Source: Patagioenas fasciata
Taxonomy: Eukaryota > Chordata > Aves > Columbiformes > Columbidae
Length of the DNA: 64,000 bases
NCBI RefSeq assembly: GCF_037038585.1
Contig: NC_092522.1
Location: 52,453,661-52,517,660 of the forward strand
Direction: 5' to 3'
Part shown: positions 11,438 through 25,552 of the stretch, in pieces
Layout of the letters: the number at the start of each line of letters is the position of its first letter
How positions within the stretch are numbered: position 1 is the first letter of the stretch
Notes under the pieces: model-generated
The model's database searches: none
Seen by the model: only the letters and a program-made list of their open reading frames with translations
What the model was told of the DNA's origin: nothing
Translations under genes and position numbers: made by a program

Positions 11438-12234
11438 TATCACTAAAATGTGCATTCTCCCCCTGAACTTTGAATTTTTAAAATTAGTGCAGAAAAATAA
11501 TTGCACACAACTACAATTTCCAAGTCTCTGACAGACACTTTCATCTCTGCTTTAGCTCTTACTCTGTCCCTCTGGAATGGGTTATAGTGTGCTGCTGCCA
11601 ATGAGATGGTCCCCCTGAGCATACAGGTGTGTGCTGCCAGGTTCACCCCACTCTCTTTGCCTGCAATGTCCTCTGTGCTGCTTCCTGGTGCATTGCTAAA
11701 GGGAAGTGATCTGGACTGAAATTGGAATTTGGAGAAGAGACCTTGTGCAGAGATCTCCTTCTGCAGACTGCATTACCCTGAAATGTTCGTAGAAACACTT
11801 TGCTCTTTCTCCTTGTGAAGAGTTTCTATAGAGTCCAAGGTGCTACTGTCAGCACTTGGCAAGTATTTAGAGGCAGTAAAATTAAGGCAGTTATTGTGGA
11901 GAAGGTCGTGTCAGCTGAGATGCTGATCCTGAGACAACAGAAAGCTGGAGGTTAGCTTTCCCTAAATGATGATTCCTCACCCCAAGTCCCATCTTCCCTG
12001 TGTGGGAAAGAACTGACTATGCAATCTCCATGTGTGACTCTGAAATTGAGCTTCAAGCAGCTGGAAAATATCTTTGTGAGGGATGAAGATGTTCCTGATG
12101 TGCCACTGTCAGGGCTGTGTGTAGCCCTCTCTATCCTCGCTTTGGAGAAGAGCATGTCATATTCCATGTACTGGCACCACCTGGACCTCCAGGAAACATC
12201 TTCAAAGTGAAAAGTCACATTGCTGATCATTAAT

Positions 12235-12262
12235 TTTGTTTGTTTGTTTGTTTGTTTGTTTG
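12235..12262 (+). repeat. (TTTG)7 microsatellite
   Basis: Seven uninterrupted TTTG units followed by TGTGCGGG. A plain tetranucleotide repeat. Confidence 0.95.
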
Positions 12263-15200
12263 TGTGCGGGTTGTGTTGTGGCAGTGTCTCCCTGCATGTG
12301 CTGGCACATGTAATGAGCTGAGGCAGAGGCTGGGAAGACGCAAAGCCCCTTCCACTGCTCAGCTGAAGACTCCTGCTTTGGAAGCGCAACCTGACCCAGG
12401 AGGAGGAAAAAATCCTGGATGTGTTGGAGAGTGAATTGCGCATGGGATGTGCTGACAGGTTCACAGCTACTACTGGATGAAAATAGCTGACTTGTAAGCA
12501 CAAGTGGAGGTGCAACAGCAGAGCTGGGCAGGAGCTTCCAGCTTGTTCCTGCTGCTGGGGAATGCTCTCCTAGCATGGGAAAGCTCAAACCAGCCTTTGC
12601 TAACGGGTCTGCCAGCCTGTGAGGAAGGTGTGTGGAGGGGTTTTGTTCATCTGTTTGATAAAGTCTCAGAAATGAGCACTGCAGCTGAACCCTTCCTTGG
12701 GCTGTCATACACCTGAGTGGGCGGTCAGGAGGCAGCTTCTGGCACTTTTTCTCCACCACTGAAATGTCACTGGTTATTTCTAGAACAAGGTCAATCAGGT
12801 TGCTTGTGACAAAGTACCTCCTGTCAGACAGCACTAATATAAGTGTCACTAGTCTTACCTGTGCAGCACAGGACAGTTTCTGTGCTCAGACCTCTGTTGC
12901 AGAGTATTGGGGCCGCTCCAATAAGGAAATGTTTAAAAACAAATGCTCCTTCTCTAGCATCTTTTGCTTAGTATCAACCACTTGACTGACAAACAGCCCT
13001 GCTGCAGCATGAGGCCACCTGGGCTACTGCTGCAGGCGAATTTCACCAGCCACAGCTCAAACACCTCCTTTTTGTCTTTTTTTCAAGATTGTAACAATTG
13101 CTTTTGCTAGATCAAATACTCAAAAAAGCATCTAACAAATAACCTGATGTTTTAACCTGATTTTTGTATCTGCCTGCTTCATTTTTTGCCTGGATTTGGA
13201 AACTTGAAGCAAGCATGTCCATGGGGTACTTCATTACTTCCTTTAAAGTGCTTCTTTCCGCCCTTGGTCCCCTTCTGCTCGTCCCCTTCCACCCCTCGTA
13301 GGACACTTTCTAGGTTGCAGTGTAAGGGAGGGAGGACAGGAGTCCATGGGGGGCAGGAACACCCCTCTGAGCCGGGGCTGTACCAGGCTGCTGGGACACA
13401 CCTGCCATAGAGCAAGAGCCTTCGCTATTGCTGGTCTGCGGACTCCCTCTTGTGGACAGACTTCCCTCTCCTGCTTCCGTGCGTGTGAGATCGCAGTGGT
13501 GTGTGGCCCGGCACAGCTCAAAGCTGATAGAAATTAATTGGTAGGCAAGCACGTTCTGTGTACTAATTATTAAAACATACTGGGCTTGCCATTTCTGGGG
13601 TGTAACTCCATTGTGTGAACCAACCTCAAACTGGCCCTGTGAATAAATGCTGCTGCAGAAGAAACCAATTGTTCTATTTGCATTTGGCAGAGCAGCGTTA
13701 CAATTTTTAAAAGCTGCCTTTTGTGTTTTGGCTGCCACTTACTACTTTTTATTTTTCCCTGTTGTTAATATGTTGCGTGTTAGCAACTGAAATACTACTG
13801 GTTCTTATAGTGCTGTGTAGGTTTTCAGATATTCTAACAAGGAGGAGAAAAAAGCTGAACTTAGTTTTAAAAATGTGTATATGAAAACTGCAAGAGCAGT
13901 AACTTCAGATTCGCCTGCGTTGTGGTCACTGTTCCCTGCTGTTGTTGTCTCACACGTGATGAACTGCTGTAAGTCCTTCCCTCAGTCACTTGTACAGCTG
14001 TTCTGTCTCTGAGGCAGCACTTCCAGGATTGCCTTTCTGAAAGTCTTGTCCTTTCTGACTTTAATGGCATTTATGTGTTTTCCTTGACCATTTAAATCTC
14101 TTTTCACTGGAGTTTTAAAGACAAGAGGTGCGCTAAGGATGGATGACACGCTTTGAGCAGGATTTCATAAATGTGTCAAAGCATGGCATCTCTTGCACTG
14201 GCTAATTGCCAAGATTTAGTTTCATTTTTCTGAATCTTAGTCTGTTAATAAATGTGAACATTCCAGCTTTACTTTCTTTAAAACAAGTGCACTTAAAATG
14301 TGTCCTTTCTTTTTGTATCTGTTGAACTGCTGGGGTGACAAAAAGCCATAAGAGAGGAGACTGAAGCTCTCCTTTGGGCTGAGGCTCTCTGGTCTGGCAA
14401 GGGGTTTCCCTCTGGGCTCTTCAGTGCTACACCAGAAGCTTTTCTAGTTTGGAAAGAAACATCTTAGAGATTTAAATAAATAATAATAATAACTAAAAAT
14501 AATAAAAAATCCTGTAAGTATGGGGAGGATGGTGTGATGGATGGGAAGGGAGTAGTCCTCAGCCAGCTCAGCTCTTCGTGCTGCTCTGGCTGGTTATTGT
14601 TGCCTTACAGGAGACAGAGATCCTTCTCTTGCAGAAGGCAAATGTATCATCTCACCAAATGATGTTATACACTGAGACATGAGGTTAGGAGGCAGAGATG
14701 AGTCACTGCAACTACAATTTCTGTGTTGTAAAGAAGTTTTTTAACTTGGTACCTGTCCCTGAGAATGTATGAGGATTCCTCCTAGCCTTGACAATGATGT
14801 TTGTGAGCAACTGAAGAATGGGGGAACTGATGTTTTCTGCTGGCAGATACTCTATACAGGGCTTGACCATTAAAGCACTTACGTATTCATTACTCGCTGC
14901 ATATTTATGTAGCTTTAATCTCTATTTTGGTAGGGTGGAATGCACCAGGAAGCAAATAATTTCCTCTGTGCAAAATCTGTATAAAAATATATTCTGAGGC
15001 TAAGCATTTGCTTTTTAAAGTATAGATAGATGATCAGCTAAGATGATACTTGTCTAATAACTTGCATAGCTTTGTGCTGGATAAGTATCTGGTTAGTTTA
15101 AAAGGTGCCTGGAATCTGATTATGTAATTTAATATCAACTTTTTAGTTTCTTTTGTTCACTGTACAGAGAAAAGATAGCTGCTTTTGTGGAGGAAACAGC

Positions 15201-15980
15201 CCTGGATATAATTTTGTGACCTAGGTGAGAAGATAGACTATATGAACTAAATGGTCCTAGCAGCATTGAGTGGCCAGATAATGAATATACACACAAAACC
15301 TGTATCAATGTTCTTTCATTTTGTAAAATCTCCTTTAAAGCAGATGATCACCATACCTGATGCGTTTTTTTTAATTCATGCTTTCATTGTAGTTCTTCAG
15401 CTGTCATGCTGGTTGTGATTCTCCAGCTTTCTGGGCACTAGGCTGTTGCCAGGGCTCAAAGCGTCTTGTGAACAAATCCTTGACCCTTATCACTGTATTT
15501 TAAATAAGATGTTGGAAGGCGGACTGGTGCTGTGAAATTAGGCTTAGGACCAAGTTTTCGACAGCACACTGCCACATCAGCCTTCTAGTAGGAGAAAATA
15601 ACATTGGGGGATAAATTGCCAAAATCTGTTTAGGCAGTCAGATGTATGCCACCAACAGGTCACACTAGTACCTGCCTGTTTAGGCATAGTCAGTGAATGG
15701 TTCCTAGTGCTGTGCCACTGGCCCAGCTTTACATCCACCCTGCAGTGCCGCTGGGCTGGGTGTGAAGTGCCTCTTCTGTCCTTAAAGCAGAACAGCCTGA
15801 AGCTTTAGCACAGCCTCCTTGTCACAGCAAACAGACGCTGCTGCTTCAGAGCACCCTTGGCATGTGGTGTGGATACTGCTTCGTTCTGATACAACTTGGT
15901 CAGGCTGGCCACATTCATGTTGAGTAGCTGTGTCAGTGGCAGCCTGCCCAAGAAGCTGCTGTTTCTAGTCTCTGCAGGGG

Positions 15981-16031
15981 AAAACAAACAAACAAACAAA
16001 CAAACAAACAAACCAAAAAACCAAAACCAAC
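15981..16031 (+). repeat. (AAAC)n microsatellite with degenerate end
   Basis: About eight AAAC units, then degenerate ACC/AAAAC motifs. Same unit as the 12235 repeat on the opposite strand. Confidence 0.95.
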
Positions 16032-16139
16032 ACAAGATCAAGTCTGTTGTAGACAACTTTGTAACTGTGTGTTGCTCTTGCTCCGCTCCATAAGCTTTTA
16101 AAGATATGTTTTATGTCAGTCACAAAAAATGCTGTCTTC

Positions 16140-16677
16140 CAGGTGTAATGATTACTATGCTTGTCAGGCCACACCTGAAATATTGTGTTTGATTTTGGTC
16201 CCCACTGTACAATAAAGATGTGCATGGGCTGGAGAGGGTCCAGAGAAAGGCCACAATGATGATCAGAGAACTGCGAAGCTGCCATAAGAGGAAGGGCTGA
16301 GACAACTGGGCTTGTTCAGCCTTGAGAAAGAAGGCTTAGGGGACACGTTGTCACTATATTTAAAGCATGGCTACACAGAGGATGCAGATTTCCTTTTTAC
16401 AAGGAATTGTATGAAAAATACAAGGGGCAGTGGGTACGAGTTACTCCTGGGGTGATTCTGATTGGACGCAAGGGAAATTTTTCACAGTGAGAATGTTCAG
16501 CCATTGAAGTAACCTCTTCAAGGAAGTGGTGGATTCCCCAACATTGGACACTTTTAAGATTCAGCTGGACAAGGTGCTTGAGCCATCTTGTCTAGACTGT
16601 GCTTTTGCCAAGAAAGGTTGGGCCAGATGATCCTTGAGATCCCCTCCAACCTGGTATTCCCTGATTCTGTGACTGGT
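16140..16677 (+). mobile_element. CR1 LINE 3' fragment, older subfamily
   Basis: This sense-strand CR1 copy is more than 500 bp long. It runs through regions equivalent to the ORF2 C-terminus (GGCTGGAGAGGGTCCAGAGA, 'GGCTGAGACAACTGGGCTTG', 'TTTTTCACAGTGAGAATG', 'GGAAGTGGTGGATTCCCC'). It then enters the 3' UTR ('GGGCCAGATGATCCTTGAGA', 'CCCCTCCAACCTGGTATTCC') and ends CTGATTCTGTGA, the CR1 tail. Frameshifts and stops destroy the coding frame. Divergence suggests an older CR1 subfamily. Confidence 0.85.
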
Positions 16678-16767
16678 GTGTGGTGGTGCGTGTGGTGGTG
16701 GTGTTTGTTTGGTGTTGGGGTGTTTTGTTTTTGTTGTTGTTGTGGTGGGTTTTGGTTTTGTTTTTTA
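16678..16767 (+). repeat. T/G-rich low-complexity tract after CR1
   Basis: Imperfect (TGG)n, (GTTT)n and (TTG)n runs, almost without C or A, starting directly at the 3' tail of the preceding CR1. Open frames through it on both strands are low-complexity artefacts. Confidence 0.85.
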
Positions 16768-19700
16768 ATTATCCCTGCTTTGCTCCCACATCCTCTCAAC
16801 ACTTTACCTCTGTACAGGTTCCATGTGCTGCTCTCTGTACAGGGAGCCCTTACTCTCTACTCTAGGGGAGAGAGTTGTCTGTGGAAATGGACAACTAAAA
16901 CCCTCTTCCCTGGAAAACCAGTCTAGGATTTCAAAACAAAACCAATTAATTCAGCAATCCTTTTGTCATAATTCACAGGGCAGGTTTTGCTTTTGGGACT
17001 GGGGGGAGAGCAAGGCACATCAGAGGAAAGTGTCTCTTGACATTCACAGTGAGGGAGCATGTGTTGTTCTTGTGTGTGTGTTTTACTTTAAGGTCAGGAA
17101 AAGATTTTGCAACTTGCAAAGAATAGCCTTTCCTTCTGCAGCTTTGACTTGCAATGTTTGAGTTTTCTCCCTGAGCTTCTTCCAGGAGCTGTTTCAGCCA
17201 CAGGTGCCTTGCATATGTGAGAAAAGTACGACTTTGTTCAGGGATGGAACACCTGGGTCTTCAAAAACTTTACTTGGCTTTCCACTGTCAGTGCTGCTTA
17301 TGAATTTATTGTTCCTCATAAGACAGAGCACAAAACTTCAGAAAAAAGTGAATTTTTGAAATTAGTAAAAGGGTTACTGCAAGAAACTTCTATGTTTAGC
17401 AGCAAGATTAAAAAAAAAAATCCCTCAAGCATATTTCTCCCTCCTCCTCTTTCCCATAAAGATTTGAGGTTCCAGCCATCTAGCACAATTTTTCCCAAAT
17501 ATTTGCTCTCCTTTGCTAAAGAAGCAGCACTGGTGGGGCTCCACTGGCTGCATCATCCTAAAAGCTTTTGAACCTATTGCTCCATTTGTTGCATGCAAGC
17601 AGGAAGATGGAGACATCCCAGAGGTGAGGAAACAACTGAGACTCAAAGAAAGACTCTTGCTGGGCAGAAGATTTGGACTAGGTCTCCTCATCAAGTGGCT
17701 TCTGCATGCCAGCAACAGCCACTCCTCTGACCCTGTGTGTACCAACAATGTGCTTTAGGGTGTGTACATAAATGGGAGCATCTGGTGTGATGGGAGAGTG
17801 TAGGTGCACAGGCTCAGGAATCTGTCTGGAGCTGAGCTTAGTTCTATTGTGTGGGGAACAAGTTATACATGCTGTGTGAAATGCCTCTTTCTCCCCCAAC
17901 ATGTGTACTCCTGAAGTAAAGCGGATTAGAGAGAATGGGTGGTTTTACCTATTGGCAAAGGGTATAGACTTTAGTGAAGTTGAAATAAATAGAAGTAAAA
18001 TCAAAAATCAGAGAGGTAAGACTTGGATATATTTTTTTCTTGTATGAGTGTTACAGAGGAGAGGTTATCTGCTCTTCTCTTTTCTCCACAAAGAATTCAC
18101 CTTTATACCTAATCTTTCACAATAAAGCCATAATTGTCTTTTACAGCTTGAGGAGAATGCTGATCACCAGCTTGCTCTTGAGCTTCAGGGGCTATTGCAG
18201 CCCTTGAGATTATCTCATTACTTCATGCTGGGACTGTTAAAATTCAGACTTGTCCCATGCAAGGACAATGCAGGCTACTCTTTGGGTCCTTCCATAGCAT
18301 TAATAAGGATCAGCAGAAAGAAAGAGCCTAAGGGAGAGAAACTGCTTGCGGATAAATATCTTCAGCTTAAGCACTCATGGAATATCCCTAGAGTGGCTCT
18401 GTCTTGCTTTCTGTGTCACTCCAGAGCTTCTGCCCATGACCTTTTCTAGGTCCTTCAGTAGCTTGTTATGGGGTTGAAAAAGCATTATATATCCACCCAA
18501 GGGCTCTTTGTTGTTTATATACTCCTTTCTTCTTGGCGAGACAAGACCTCTTAATGAGCACTTGGAAGTAATACAGCAATTTTACTTGAAAGTTAGTCAT
18601 GTTTTTAAACTCCAGATAAATAGTTGGTCATGGGGGCCAGACTGGGGAGATGGAAACTGGTGTTGATAATGGGACTGGGCGGAATTCACAGTTAAAACAG
18701 TTTTTGTTAGCCTGTGTGGGGAATAATGCTTTGAAATGGAGATATGGATGAGCCCTGGAGAGTGCTCCTGTGCTAGGGGTGCCACGGCTCCTGACCGCAG
18801 CACAGGCAAACCCCCTTCCAAGGATGCTCGTTTAGATGCAGTTGCTAAATTGCAGAAATGCTCAAAACAAAAGATTTCATGGATAGTTTCTTCAGCAGTT
18901 TTGCTTGGTTTGGATTCTTCTTTCCACAGGGAACTTCTACATTCCAAAACTGCATAAAAGTATAGGTTCACAAGCAAAATTCCCCAAATGAAAGAGTACA
19001 AATCCTAGCTGTTTAATGCAGTAGGACCTGTGTTTGAAGGACATGCTAGAAAATAATACATTATAATAGCAGCAGAAATGAGACATTTCAGTTTTATTAA
19101 TACAGATATCACAAAAAGGTTGATAAAATAACTATTTTTGATTGAGCAACATGGCCTGTGTGTCAGCAGAGGTAATCTGTCAGTAATTACATACATTATT
19201 TTGACAACCAGGAGCTAGCATCAGCTGTTGATCTAACTGGTTAAATATTGTATCCAGTAACTGGATTATGTCTCCATGCAGAAGCCATACACATGAATTG
19301 CTAAGGAGATGCATTTAATAATACCATTGCCTGAATAATTTAGATTACTCTATAAATGATTCTTTCGGAATTGTGTATGAAGCTACAATGCTGAGGTTCA
19401 GCATAAAACACAAAATGATTAGTATGACACGAGGTACCGGTGTCCTCTGTATAAGACGATGTCCCTGCTTCACAAAAGTATTGATTTTATTATATGCAGC
19501 CTGAGATGCTACAGAGGCTGTGGTTAAAAAATCTGGAAATAAGTCTGTGGAACAGCAACTCCAGTTTAACTTTTTTTTTTTTTTTCTTTTCTTTAAATTG
19601 AATTAGGTTCAAATGACTTACATGTGGTAAGTAATGGGTCCCAAGATGTGCAGCTCTGAGAGCTAGAATGTCATTCTCTTGTGAAAATAAGATCTGGTTT

Positions 19701-22700
19701 GTTGCTATCTGATCTGATGCAAACTATTACTTCTTTAAGCAAATCGTCCAGTAAGTTCAAAGCTGGACTTCAACCAGTTTGTGCTTCCAAGGAAGAGAGA
19801 AATTCACCAGAAAATTCTGAGGAAGAAAATGTGAACTCGGGTATAGAAATAAAGTTGCTAGGTAGATTTTTTAAATAGCTGAAAGTAAATGGCCACGTAG
19901 TGCCTAGTATTCAGTGTTATAAACGGAACTTTTGTAAAGCTATTCAGAGTTTTGAAAATCTCAGAATAAAACCACATATACACCAGAAATGCAAGCTTTA
20001 AGATTTGCTTGAGATGCATGGCTGTGATTCTTTCTTTCTTTTTTTTTTTTTTTTCTTAGCCAAGAGCAACTGATTATTCTGCTTCATCTATTTCAAGCTG
20101 TTTGTCAGCCAATACAAATATTGTGATAGTATGTTCAGAAATACCTTGAATTGTTCACCTGTCAATTATTTTTTCCTAAGAGATAAACAAAAAGGTTTTA
20201 TTATGGTAGTAATAGCAATCTACTGCAAGCAAGCTTTGCTTGAATCCACAGTGAGGCAGTCATGGTTTACCTAGTGCATGACTTGTTTTAATCTCTTTAA
20301 TATGTACACAGGGATGAAATGCAAGTTTTGCAACAAGTATCATTATTCCAGGGAGAATCATGGTTTGGAACTCTTTTGACACGTGTAAGTTAAATCTGTT
20401 TAGTAGTACTGAATATAGCTTTCTGTCTATTTTATTAGGGAAGTCTGTTAACCACATGTTTTTCCTCTATTAAGTGTGGGGGAAAATTGATTGTGTGCCT
20501 TGTTAGGGAATTACTGCTTACACCGGGGTTTCATTTGAGAAGATGGCTGAGTTGGGGCATGAATCAATGCTTCAATTAACTATTGGGCAATGATGAGCTC
20601 TGCTTTCTGGGGGTGTATGGTGAGAGGATGTACTGCTTCAAAGTGGCTGTTTGAAGGTACAGCTCCAGCAATGTGTATGTGAGGGAGAAAACTCTTGGCA
20701 CAACTGCTGAAGAATGGCTGGCATGAAAATACTGTATGGTTTTGTGTCCCACAGCATAAGAGAAGCTTTTTAGAAAACAAGAGTCAGGAGTCTTTAAAGG
20801 TTTCTATAGATAAACTTTGATCTTTTGGTAGCAAGTCAGTATTAGCGTTCTGCTTGAATAGAAATATTAATGGGAGAAGCTGCATTTTCTTCCCAGAAGA
20901 TTGGGGGGCAGGAGAAACCATCTTATCTAAAGGCTATATTCAAGAAGCCATGAGGCACCTTGACTTGGTTACTTGCTGTAGTTTAAATTTGGCAGAAAAG
21001 AGTGATCTTTCACTTGCTGTAAACTCACAAAGCATCCTTTTGTGCTATGCCTTGTTCACACTAGACTTTGCACTTGTTATTTAGCCATGCCAGCAGATGC
21101 TGGAACTTGCCTGTTTTTACTGCAGCAAAGAGACTCTTCTATTATTTTATACAGCCCTTTTTTGAGTGTGTTTGTGCTGTGGTGTGCTGATATCTCACTT
21201 CACACTCGGTTGTGGAGCTTAGAGCAGTGGTTGGCCTTTCTCCAGTAATTCAGCTATCCATATTTTAGGGGTGGACAATCAGATGCATGCAAGCTGGAAA
21301 TAACTGTTGCATTTTTTTTTTAATGAAAAAGTGGATGCAGCATAGGGTTATTTGCCTGCAAAAGAAAAGCACAGCATTCAAGTGGACAGTTTCTAAAACT
21401 ACTAACTTGTATTACATATTAAATATGAGCATGCTGAATAGTTTAAACTTACTTGAATATAAATTATTTCAAATTGTTGCCTTGTGTTAAAAATATCCAT
21501 GGCATGAGATAGATATTTCTTCATGAGATTGCATGTCTGGTTGCTTGCCTCTTCCAACACCTCACTGAGAAGTGTTTAGTTTCCCTCTGTTCCTATGTTG
21601 TGTCTTCTTCAAGTAAAAGTCTTTCTGGATGAGCAAAATTTCCCTGGCACCATGCACCATAAGGAGTTGGGGTCTTCAGTTGCAAACACTTTGGAGCAGA
21701 GACCTGTTCTTTCTATTTATGTCTAAGGCATCTGTTGACAAAGTGTCTGGTAAACTACTGTGTTTTACAAGAGGATCTGGCTAGTCAAATCCAGACTTGG
21801 ACTTCGTGATATTGTGCAAACAATATGAACTGGTTCCCATCTCAGGTATTAATAATCAAATATTAAAAAGACTGAGTGAGCAGAATATCCTCTCATCAGT
21901 GTGATTAGTTCAGAATAAATGCCCCCAAAACTTTGACTTAACAGTGTCTGATATAAAACAGCATTGTAAAGAATCTGTTTTTCTCGTTATAAAAATCAGC
22001 TTTGTGATCCAAAGTACTACAGTGCTGTGTCTTGTGAATCATATCTGTTCTATTAATACCTCATTTTAATGAAGTGGAAAACACTGGAAACTGTCAGAGG
22101 GTCAAATGTGCTGGATAGCTGTCATATTGTTTATTGGTATTTACTCACTTGACTCTGACATAGTATACTTCTAATTGGCAGGCAAGCAGAAGAATTAGCT
22201 ATAATTCTTCCTGCAATGTTCTCAGCAGGATGCAAGGGAACAGAAGAGGAAAGGAGAAACTCGAATAGTACCATGCCTAGAGGGAAAATAATAGGACAGA
22301 AAGCCCAGAAATCAGAGCTGAAAGAGTAAAAGGAAACTTCAGAGGAGGGAAAACTGTGTGTGCAGAAAGTTCTGCTTTACTGATGGCAGATTGAGAGAAG
22401 GAATTGGAAACAACCTTCCCTGTTCCACAGGGGACAGATTATATATATATATTTATATGTATATATGTATGTGTGTGTATATATATGCATGTTTTGTTTG
22501 TTAGTTTGTAATTTCTTCTGTGTGGGGATGTCCCACAGAAAGCAGTGAGGAGCTGTCTGCACTGAAAGTGGCTCTGAGTGTGGAGCTATGATAGGTTCAT
22601 AATTGCAGAAGGCTTGTTTGGTTTTTGGTTTTTAAATTGTCCTCAGGTTTACGGCAGACCCATGCTAGCCTTGACCAGCCCAAATTTGACACTCGGATTA

Positions 22701-25377
22701 ATGTGAATAAAAGAAGCATCCTCTAAGCTATCGTAGGGCAAAAGACAAACAGTTGTCCTTTTGTGTACCTACATACATCTCCATGCCTCTTAATCAAACT
22801 GCTTTTAGGTTTTGAGGTACATTCTTTAGTAATCACATTAAAATAGAAGGGGAGTATTTGATAGTACTGGGATGCAGTCTTAGACCTAAGATGAAAATTG
22901 CTGCTTAAATCTGAAAACTGCAAATCAGCAGCATGTGGCCATTGGGTAGTGTGTCTTACTGAGCCTTGGAGTATGGAGTGACTTAATGTGAATGTAGAGG
23001 GTGCTCAACAGGACACGTGGCTGCTCCAGCACCGGAGAGGCTTAATGGCATCCGGTCTTCCTTCATGGAACAAAGAGCAAAGAAACCAAAGACAAGTTTT
23101 GCTGGTGATACTGACTCTTTTTAAGACAGAAAAGAGCACAAAGAAAGAAACCAGATCCTGCTCTGTGGGTAAGGAGTTGGGTTTTGGTTTTTTTTAAAAA
23201 ATAGGCATAAGAGGATTTTTAGGGGCTTTCCAGAAATTTCAGTTAACAATCAGAAATCCAGATGCATATCAGCACTGGATCCATGTGCTAAGGAAAATTT
23301 TTCTTAAAAAGGAGGGAGAATGGTCCTTCAAATTGGACTCCTCAAATGCTCAGCCTCTGGTTCCAGCATACGAAAATGACTGCCAAAATCTTGTAATGCC
23401 TGTCTGTTATGAAGGTTACCACCACTATTAACCTTTTTGTTCATTATTCTTTACCTCAGAGGAAAAAAAGAAAAGAGCTGTTTCATTAGTGGAATTTACT
23501 GTTGTATTCTTTAGGGAAGGTGCAAGCAGAGAGGTTGGGCAGGGTGTGGGATGTAGGGTGAATGCTGTATTTACTGCCTCAGACACTGCTGCCTGCTTGT
23601 TTCCTGACTAGCAGACTTCCAGAAGGGAAGCAGGGCTTAAGGAAAGAAATAACTTTTCACAGACATAACAGGCCTCAGAAGATTAGCCTGTGCTACTTTA
23701 AATTTGATTAAACTCATGCCAGGATATTGCTTTCAGATATTCTGTTCAAGGGGAAAGTGGTTTAAAAAGTGTAAGGAATTTGGGTCACGAACTATCCATT
23801 TTTCCATTGTTCTCCTTCCTCTCTGGTTAATAAGCTGTAGCACAATTTGAAGAACTCGCAATGTACAACAATTGAGGGAATAGACCATATTACAATCTGG
23901 TGACTCTTCCATGCAAGGCACATGCTGTTTGCAATATTCTTTCTGTTTTATCTCAGTCACCAGCTGTGTAACCTCCATGAGAAAAAGACACTTACTGAAC
24001 ATAACACTATAGGCGATGTGCTCATTTCCACTGTGGTTCTTCCTTCCTGATTTTTTCCCAGTATGAGCATCACTAAAATATATATCTACATAATGTCAGC
24101 TGCCATTTCAAGTCTGAATCTGCTTTGCTGAGAGAAATCTGTTTTATTGGCATATTCTAGTATATTTTTGCAAAAAGTTTGGAAATTGATTCTTTAAAAA
24201 GTACTAAGTTATAGTAGGAAAATGCTTGTGTGATGACATGGCTTCACCCAGTATATCTTTTCAGGTATTTTATTTTCCCAGTACCTCTCCAGAAAAATTA
24301 GGTAGGAACAGCCTGGGTGAGTCCAACTGAGGTTAAACTGGAGGCTTGTGGCAGGGCATAAACTAAGCTCAGGTCTCTGGCAGCAGAAGTATCTTTCATT
24401 TGTTTCCAGATTTTTAACAGAGTTGCAGAATTGCTTATTTTCTTTTAAAGGTGCATTTTGGCTGGTTTCTGTTAAGCAAAAGCATAAGCTGGTGTTATGG
24501 TGTGGGAAGAGTGTAAGAAAAGGAAGAAACAAAAAGATATTTTTCACAATCCCTAGAAAGCTTACAAAAAAAACCCAAAACATTAATGCACTGGTTTGGG
24601 GGATTGGGGGCGTGAAATGTGAAGAAAGCACACAGCTACTATCAAGTAAATTATATAGGGCTGATCAGATAACAGAAATGTTGCAGTATGCTTCAGGAAC
24701 TGTAACTGCATCACCAAAGGAAATCTGGTGGAAGCTCCATAAGTAAGCAGGAGTTTTAGTTGACGAAAAACTGCTCTGCTGATGTACTTTCAGTTATAAA
24801 ATGATGTTCAAGCTCTCCCTGATGCTGGATCCTCACCTAAGGAAGTTCTTAATGTAACTTAGAACAGTTTCCAGCATTAAGGAAAACTGAAAGTAACACT
24901 AATGTTTTGCATATTTTGGCTTACAATTTTGGTACCCATTTATGTACAGAATCCCCAAATCGTGGGAATCTAGGAAATTCAACTCTTGCCATACTGTCGT
25001 GGAGCAAAGGGCTTTGTCCTATTCAGAAGGAAGTACTTTTACTCATCTGCTAAGCTAAGGGTGGGCTGCGGAAAGGGCGGCTTATCCGCTGACACATGGA
25101 CAACTGGCACTCAGGAATGTGAAAAAGCCTTTCAGAGGTGGGGTTGGAGTTACCTGTTGTGTGAGGGTTATGACAGTTCTGCAGCAGTGCCCTGGGAGGG
25201 AAGTCACACCTTTCTCAAGGGATAGTGTGTTTTCTGCGGTGTTGCCATGTGTAGCTTTCAGGGTCTTTGGGATACTAATCTCTTCAGTGCTGAGGCTCAT
25301 AGGAGGAATAGACAGGATCCTGTGTTAGATACAAGGTATTCCATTTAATTTTTTTTGTGTGTGTGTAGGGGGTTGTG
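16768..25377. other. Intergenic sequence, no gene seen
   Basis: About 8.6 kb without a recognisable exon, RNA gene or young transposon. It contains only short homopolymer runs (for example 19571-19585, 20040-20054) and the TA/TG microsatellite at 22439-22489. Open frames up to 140 codons lack any family motif. Confidence 0.6.
22439..22489 (+). repeat. (TA)n/(TG)n compound microsatellite
   Basis: Alternating TATATA, TATG and TGTGTG units over about 50 bp, with alternating purine-pyrimidine character throughout. Confidence 0.9.
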
Positions 25378-25552
25378 GTCGAACAGTGGAGAAGCCTGCC
25401 CAGAGAGGTTGTGCATTGTGCAGTCTCCATCCTTAGAAATATTCAAAACCAGTCCTGAGTAACCTGCTATAGCTGACTCTGCTTTGAGCAGGGGATTTGG
25501 AGTAGATATTCTCCAGAAGTTACTTCCCAACTCCGAAATTTTGTGGTTTTCA
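25378..25552 (+). mobile_element. CR1 LINE 3' fragment
   Basis: Sense-strand CR1 3' end. It is recognisable from GAACAGTGGAGAAGCCTGCC, 'CAGAGAGGTTGTG', 'GTCTCCATCCTTAGAAATAT' and 'CAAAACCAGTCCTGAGTAAC'. The 3' UTR blocks 'TTTGAGCAGGGGATTTGGAG' and 'GATATTCTCCAGAAGTTACT' follow. The tail (TTTTGTGGTTTTCATG) is degraded. No coding capacity. Confidence 0.8.

Larger units (their letters stand above)
11438..16139. other. Intergenic sequence with simple repeats
   Basis: No convincing exon. The longer minus-strand frames (12202-12849, 13310-13738) have no domain I recognise and no matching splice structure. The stretch contains (TTTG)n at 12235-12262, an AT-rich (TAA)n patch around 14470-14510, and (AAAC)n at 15981-16031. 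Confidence 0.55.

Noticed and set aside
12202-12849. 215-codon minus-strand frame as a gene
   Set aside because: It translates through the (TTTG)n microsatellite into an NKQTNKQT-type tail and has no recognisable domain.
16554-16926. Hydrophobic open frames around the T/G tract as small membrane proteins
   Set aside because: The hydrophobic Val/Trp/Cys/Phe runs come from the T/G low-complexity sequence next to a CR1 3' end.
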